The notes beneath the pieces are model-generated. The model saw only the letters and a list, made by a program, of their open reading frames with translations. It did not search any database and was not told where the DNA came from. Below, piece by piece: positions 58,718 to 64,000 of a stretch of DNA of 64,000 nt (position 1 is its first letter; every line of letters begins with the position of its first letter). Source of the stretch: Lepidostoma basale (lineage: Eukaryota; Arthropoda; Insecta; Trichoptera; Lepidostomatidae); assembly GCA_022606425.2 (NCBI GenBank), contig JAHDVF020001037.1, positions 62,001-126,000 on the forward strand, read 5' to 3'. The position numbers and the translations under genes were made by a program.

Positions 58718-61700
58718 TTATATATTTGACAATTGCGGTAAAAATTTGGGACTAATATGTCGTTCACTGCTCTCTCTTGTTTCGGGTGCCTCTGTAATAT
58801 TTGTATGCCACACCGTACCCGGAGACAAAATGCTACGGTTTTCATTTTCGTATGTAGCTATGGAATATTCCTTATCCACGAAATCTGTATCCAAATAGGA
58901 GGTTTCGTTTATGTGGTAGTAAGGTCCTTTTCTCCCTGTAAAATAAAACATTATCGATTAAAATCTATATTATGTGTTATTTAAAAAATACTGTTTAATA
59001 AAAACTAAATAAACTAGAATCTTTGTAGTTTCATAACTAACTAACTAATTAACCATCACGCCGTCTCCCCTTAGGTTAGGTAGACCTTCAATAAAGTAAT
59101 AATTATTTTTTTAATATTTATAGATAGGTAAAACATCAAAGATTTACCTGGTTTTAATGGCTCCCAAGCAGCAGATTCTGGCGAAGAAGGGATACCATTG
59201 ATTGCGAAACTGGTCCAAAGGTTGACCTACAATATATGGTATATTAAAATCGTTATTTATTACAGAATACGTATTGTAATTAATTAGATTATCACAACTA
59301 AGGACTTAAAGTTTGAACAAATCCATTAAAACTACATTCGTATTCTTTATCTTGAAAGCAACCAATGTAGATGTTTATAAAAATTAAATCACATTTAAAT
59401 TTGGGAATAAATTTTTAATAAAAATTTTATATTAGGAAGTTTAAAAATTCTGTCAACACTAAAAATGGCATGCACTCAATTGTGAATAATTTCTAAATAA
59501 AATGGCATGCAATCAATTGATGGATGTGTTTATTGTTTTTGTAAAATCCATTATAAATTTGATCAAAAATGCGATAGTTTGAATGGTTTTAGAGATTTTT
59601 TATTTATATATTCTTTCATAAATAAATTAATAATAATGTAAAACCGATAAAAAATAATTGCGTTTTCTTTATAATTTATAAATATTTTTTTATGAAATAA
59701 ATCTTGTCTGTTTATTACACACGATTTATTATTGTACGAGTGTTTAATATTTAATATAATAGATATGTTTTCTGGAAGTGTTGAATATATGAGGAAGTGA
59801 TAATAATAATAATAATAATATGTATGAAACACAGTAGTTTTCAAGGAGTTTTATTATAATATTTATGTATGACCTGTTTCGCCCTTCTAAGGCATTTATT
59901 AAATATTAAAAATGGAGTTTTACACCATTGTTAAAGAAACAATAAATAAGTGATATATAGCTTTGTTAGGTTATTTTTTGATTAGATTTTTATTAATATG
60001 GAGAATATTTACCATAATTTTTGCCATTCTGGTATCGGCCTCATTCAAAGCATCGTAATGGTAAGGAAAGAGATACAGATTATCATTAGAATGGTGTACT
60101 CCTCCATCGAAAGGATATTTAGTGGTGTCCTCTCCATACCCAAATCTTGTATGCTCCCCTTTGTAGTCAAAGGTATACAAAAATGAAGGGTTGTCTTTTA
60201 AAGCATTCGCTTTGGCGTGTTCAAGTCCAGGGGCTTTGAAAAACAGTGTCCCGGTCAACTATAAAATGTTAAATTATAAATAAACTAAGTAGGTACCAAA
60301 GTTAAGAAAACGCGTCGATACTATTATCATACACAATTTGTAAGTAATTAAAATTGAATAATAATTTATAGTAGCTAATGGTCTCCGGGAACAATCTTCA
60401 ACATTATTTATAAACATATGTTGATATAATATTATTTATGAACATATGTTGATAACCTTGACATCTTCAATTAATTTCTTTTTCCATAATTGATATTTAT
60501 AGAGTAAGTGCATCGTAACCAATGCTACAATAATTTACTCTTTGGAAAAACAAGACTTTTTCTATTTTTTTTCTTAGTTATAAGTGTTTTGATCACTTTA
60601 AAAAACTGGAAAATCACTGTTTTAGTTCAAAATAAAATTAGTCATTATGGAAATTCACGGTCTTAAAGACCTTCGTGGCAGAGTGGCAACAGCTCTGAAT
60701 GCCACACAGAAGGTCACCGGTTCTATTCCAGAGGATGACAGTGTGATTGTCTTTGGTCTGGTGTAGAATTCTCGTGACAATTAAATGACGATAGATTGGC
60801 TATCTATCACATGTCAACTATACCCATTACATCGTTTTGGCTCGTGCCGTAATGAAATAATGAGCTATTAAACGTAAAAATTATATAAAAATAATAAGTT
60901 TATCAAAAATAACAAATTATTATTATATTATTACATTATTATTGAAACATTTTTAACCAAATTTAATTTGTTCATCTAGAATATCAAAGTGATAACATCG
61001 TTATATTAATATAAAATACCCTTTTATATTACTTAAATATTTAAAAATATATTTTTAAATTAAAATGCAACTATTTAATGCCATAATGAATCTACCATTA
61101 AGAAGAAAATTATCCCTTTTTAGGACGTGTCATTAATTCCAAATATACTTGTAAATATGAACATTTCAATATCAAGAGAATTTAAATATTTTTTAAGAAG
61201 CAAATAAATTGATAAGGAGATAAAAAATATTTTATAAAGCTGTTCAGATAATAATTTTAAAATAAGAACACCCTAACTCAGTGCGTGTTAAAATGTGTTC
61301 TCAATACTCACATCTATGACACCAGGGGCTACATCAGCGAAGGTGAGTTCGGTTTCTTTATCGAACAATCTCTTGAAGTACTTATTCTCCAAAATGTCGG
61401 TAAATGTTCCAGTATTGTCTTCAATTTCTGTAAGAAAAAATGCTCATTCATGTTTTATTAAGATATTATCTTTTTATGTATTTTATAATCTAATGATATC
61501 ATCTTAAACCGATACAACTTCTTGAACACGATGTAAGATATACGTGAAGAGTTTAATAATAATTAACCCATTAACTGTGGGCGACTCACCTGTGAGTCCT
61601 ACAACGCTTGCTCAATACGTAGGCGACTCACTGATGAGTCATGAAATTTCTTCCTACATAAGTCACAAGGTTATTCTTGGTTTATTTGAATATGTGTTTA

Positions 61701-63182
61701 TTGAATTTTCTTTTTAATCCCATTAACCCTTTAACAGATGTTTCCACCATACGGTACATAAAAATGTTCCGTATGGTGGAAACTTCGCCTTGTGCAATGC
61801 CCGCGATTGGGATAATTGTGATAAAAAAGATCTACACTTAAGAACTCAAAAAATGAACCCTATTTTGTATATCTATTAAAATAATCAACACACTGTAAGC
61901 TGGATTAAAATATGACCCATTTCTCTAATCGAGTCAATAAGAAATATTACAAGAAATGAGAGTATACAGGATCAAATCTTGGTTTTCGGTTGTAATGTCA
62001 AATGAAATTGACAAATTTATAAGTGCTTCGTTTTCAAAAAAACAAAGTACAAAGATATACCAATAAATGAGATCACTTGTTATTTTATCCCTTTTTTCCT
62101 TCACAATGATAAAAAAATTGCGTACAAGTTTTATTATATCTTATGGGGGCGATATATTACGCCTTGCTAAATCATTATCAAAGTGTCGAGAATGCAACGC
62201 GTGGCTATTAATTTACTCGTACTAATAGATCAGAATAAGGTACTTAAGGTAATATATGTCTTTATGAATTGTAAACAAATTAAGACAAATCCCACAAAAA
62301 AAAACATTTCCTGGAAATACTTAAATTATACTACTTACAGAGTCTTGAAGGATAATTCTTATATTATATTTGACTTAAATAGATAATGTTTAAAAAAATT
62401 TAATAATATTATATTTTTTTTTTGACATCATACTCATCATTAGGGATACAAATGCATATTGTGTTCACATATTTTTAAAGGTGCTTATTGGGTAACAGTG
62501 ATATATTTATAAATACAATTTATTTTAATTGATACGTCATTTTTAATTGTATCTCAATAGAGACGAAGAAACAAACTGGAAACTGAATATGGATGATCAA
62601 GGTGTTTACAGGACTTATGACCTGTCATTGGTTGGGTTAAGCGCACGCTTCATGTAATTACAACATTCCCCATTCCACCATTGTTATTATGATCATGCAT
62701 GATACATTTTTTGGAAGTTGTATATATACTCCAAATCCATACCTATCTTCACATGTCAGCTCCAGTTAGCCATCTATGTAGATTTGATTGTACTAATTAA
62801 TTTTTTAAGATTAATCTATACAATCCACCCACTAACGCCATCTATGAAGAATGATTGTTTAGATCATGATCATAATAACAATGGCGGAATGGGGAATGTT
62901 GTAATTACATAAAGCGTGCGCTTAACCCAACCAATGACAGGTCATAAGTCCTGTAAACACCTTGATCATCCATATTCAGTTTCCAGTTTGTTTCTTCGTC
63001 TCTATTGAGTTCCAATTCATAATAATAACAAAACATTGTGTTTTGTAGAAACAGTGAAATTAAAAAATACTGTATATAAAATGTAAACATACCAACAATC
63101 CGTAGTAAGTCTTCAGTTAGTTTTATTCGTAAAAAGTCAGAATCGTTTGTGAGATTTAAATTTTCCAAATTATCATACACGA
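58718..63182 (-). CDS. Carboxylesterase (alpha/beta hydrolase, COesterase family), last five exons, 5' part outside the window
   Basis: Exons in transcript order: 63182-63093, 61427-61312, 60258-60013, 59226-59148, 58935-58718 (stop TAA 58720-58718). Every junction has AG/GT borders and phases agree, giving about 248 residues. Exon 3 carries GVHHSNDNLYLFPYH, matching the GVxHxDDLxYLF motif; its second His is the expected catalytic histidine. LTGTLFFKAPGLEHAKA precedes FLYTFDYKG, and MVNLWTSFAINGIPSS follows; that order (F.Y.f, GV.H, M...W..FA..G.P) is standard for the esterase C-terminal half. NIT, NET, NRS and NLT sequons fit a secreted glycoprotein. A 50-residue acidic, Ser/Thr-rich tail follows the fold. 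The nucleophile GxSxG and the oxyanion residues must lie upstream, beyond 64000. The exact esterase class (detoxifying, odorant-degrading, hormone) cannot be told. Introns are full of repeats. Confidence 0.88.
59035..59095 (-). repeat. RT-A 3' tail scrap in the last esterase intron
   Basis: AACTAACTAACTAATTAACC followed by ATCACGCCGTCTCCCC: only the terminal 50 bp of RT-A or of the non-autonomous repeat survive, inside the 212-bp intron 58936-59147. Confidence 0.7.
59227..60012. other. Esterase intron 4 (786 bp)
   Basis: AT-rich. 59740-59945 holds a decayed GAAAC-type repeat (CCTGTTTCGCCCTTCTAAGG, TTTATTATAATATTTATG flanks) like 50220 and 57330. A (TAA)n run lies at 59801-59820. 59455-59520 has two GGCATGCAATCAATTG-like words. 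Confidence 0.45.
60664..60885 (+). repeat. tRNA-derived SINE in esterase intron 3
   Basis: Head GACCTTCGTGGCAGAGTGG, CAACAGCTCTGAATGCC anticodon region (second subtype, as at 13795), degenerate B box GGTTCTATTCC, body GATAGATTGGCTATCTATCA, tail ending GAGCTATTAAACG. It lies antisense to the gene within 60259-61311. The remainder of that intron is AT-rich. Confidence 0.75.
61560..61800. repeat. Hairpin-rich block in esterase intron 2
   Basis: GTTTCCACCATACGG (61740-61754) and CCGTATGGTGGAAAC (61769-61783) are exact complements. GACTCAC/GTGAGTC (61583-61598) form another. TTAACCCATTAAC and TTAACCCTTTAAC at its edges and middle recall MITEs that insert at TTAA. Unclassified. Confidence 0.5.
61801..62540. 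other. Esterase intron 2, central part
   Basis: AT-rich with no exon or recognised repeat apart from TTTTATTATATCTTATGGGG near 62130-62150, a scrap of the GAAAC-type family. Confidence 0.4.
62545..63015. repeat. Foldback MITE in esterase intron 2
   Basis: Terminal inverted repeats of about 150 bp, from AATTGTATCTCAATAGAGAC to GTCTCTATTGAGTTCCAATT, with GGTGTTTACAGGACTTATGA and GTTGGGTTAAGCGCACGC inside. It is the longest of the four copies. Its right end is about 80 bp from the 3' edge of the exon at 63093, i.e. just inside the donor end of the intron. Confidence 0.75.
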
Positions 63183-63500
63183 CTGAAAAAAAACATAATA
63201 TTGTAATAAACAACATAAAAATATAATAAATATACGAAATCAAAACACATTTATATTTTATTTTATTTTATATTAATTGACATGATAAGGCATGGATATG
63301 GTATAAAAAATGATTATACATATCGGTGTTACGGCAATAACAGTTATTTACCGAAGCGAAGTGCCCATATGGTCAAAGAAGGACAAAAAAATAAATACGG
63401 TTGAGGTGAGATCCGACGAATATGCGCAAACCTCACAAACTACTTTGATCAAAATTTTAACAACTCAACAATTTTTTTCTTTTAAAAAAAATCTTTAACG
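63183..63500. other. Upstream esterase intron, AT-rich part
   Basis: No exon seen. The 62-residue plus-strand frame at 63310 has no domain. The preceding esterase exon is not within the window. Confidence 0.4.
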
Positions 63501-64000
63501 ATGGAAATGGCACACATAATCGACACACATCATATAAACAGATCAGATGTAGAGATAAAATGCAGAATTGAGGCAGCAAGAGCTACTTTTAATAAAATGC
63601 AATCACTCTTCTGCAATGATAACGTAAACTTGAAACTCTGCCAGAGAATGATCAAATGCTATGTTTGGTCTGTTTTATTGTACGGGTGTGAAACTTGGAC
63701 CTTGAAAGTTAACTCAATAAACAGACTGGAAGCATTTGAAATGTGGCATTTGAAATGTGGAGTTCCCTGGACAGAAATGGTTACCAATACTGAAGTCCTG
63801 AGGCGAGCTAGAGTTGAGACAGGGAACTGTTATCAACTTCAAGGTTCGTTGGATCTCACATCTGGGTTATATACTGCATGGGGAAAAGTACCACCTTCTC
63901 CAACTGATATTGGAGGGGGAAATTGAGGGACGCCGAGGGTCCGGAAGGAGACAAATGTCCTGGCTGCGAAACGTGAGGGAGTGGACCGGCATCCGAAGTG
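63501..64000 (+). pseudogene. RT-E non-LTR retrotransposon C-terminal fragment, runs off the edge
   Basis: The plus strand reads HHINRSDVEIKCRIEAARAT, then FNKMQSLFCNDNVNLKLCQR, MIKCYVWSVLLYGCETWTLK and INRLEAFEMWHLKC. The EIKxRIxxARxxFxKMxxLxC and YVWSVLLYGCETWTL blocks are the post-thumb region of RTE/CR1-like proteins. A gap of about 40 residues and a frameshift near 63880 precede EGRRGSGRRQMSWLRNVREW at the window edge. It lies antisense to the esterase, in the next upstream intron. Confidence 0.8.

Noticed and set aside
5085..59060. TTAGTTAG tails as possible interstitial telomere repeats
   Set aside because: Insect telomeres are usually TTAGG; here the unit is TTAG and it always follows the RT-A or non-autonomous repeat 3' end.
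6767..60740. tRNA-like sequences with A and B boxes as functional tRNA genes
   Set aside because: All copies share one SINE body, lack a proper acceptor stem closure and have degenerate anticodon arms.
61629..61650. CTGATGAGTC in esterase intron 2, identical to a classic hammerhead core start
   Set aside because: No GGAC-GAAAC partner follows within stem II distance, and the sequence is better explained as part of the GACTCAC/GTGAGTC hairpin words.

Overview
The window looks like arthropod nuclear DNA, most probably from an insect and perhaps a moth or butterfly. It is AT-rich and very gene-poor, with long introns. It holds a mariner transposon, tRNA-headed SINEs, and many non-LTR retrotransposon tails of a style common in lepidopteran assemblies. 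The order-level assignment is inference.

Only two host genes can be supported. A single-exon SoxB-type HMG-box transcription factor lies on the plus strand at 50942-51682. The last five exons of a carboxylesterase lie on the minus strand between 58718 and 63182; its upstream exons, with the nucleophile serine, lie beyond the right edge of the window. Splice phases agree across all five exons and the catalytic-histidine region is present.

Almost everything else is transposon debris interleaved with short GC-raised, non-repetitive islands. I separate seven kinds of non-LTR retrotransposon remnant by their protein tails. RT-A has a GRPRKTWHDQIN motif and a (TTAG)n tail. RT-B has a WYGHVMRR type. 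RT-C has SAVSGCL and RPPKRWRDSW. RT-D has AMERAMLGISLRDR. RT-E has GRRQLSWLQNIKEW. RT-F is jockey-like with an (AAAT)n tail. RT-G has AGEKPIREQV. Other elements are a mariner at 17382-18568, a Helitron fragment near 3060-3550, seven copies of a tRNA-derived SINE (one an inverted dimer), a foldback MITE with long terminal inverted repeats (four copies), and a non-autonomous repeat of about 650 bp that shares the RT-A 3' end. A minisatellite at 2421-2913 is packed with CACGTG.

The least expected signal is a population of hammerhead-ribozyme-like motifs: a CUGANGA core, stem II, GAAAC, a two-base-pair stem III and a GUC or GUU site, with stem I closing around them. They fall into at least six sequence families (H1-H7 below). 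Most sit as divergent inverted pairs inside foldback repeats, at 6552, 19620, 23040, 33017, 40490, 44495, 47560, 49196 and 53981. Stem I and stem II differ in sequence between families but still pair. This suggests remnants of Penelope-like or retrozyme-like elements, though no protein of such an element is visible here.

The GC-raised islands between repeats, from about 1 kb to 56 kb, surround a developmental Sox gene and some carry clustered Sox-type sites. They are candidate cis-regulatory DNA, to be tested by comparison with related species.
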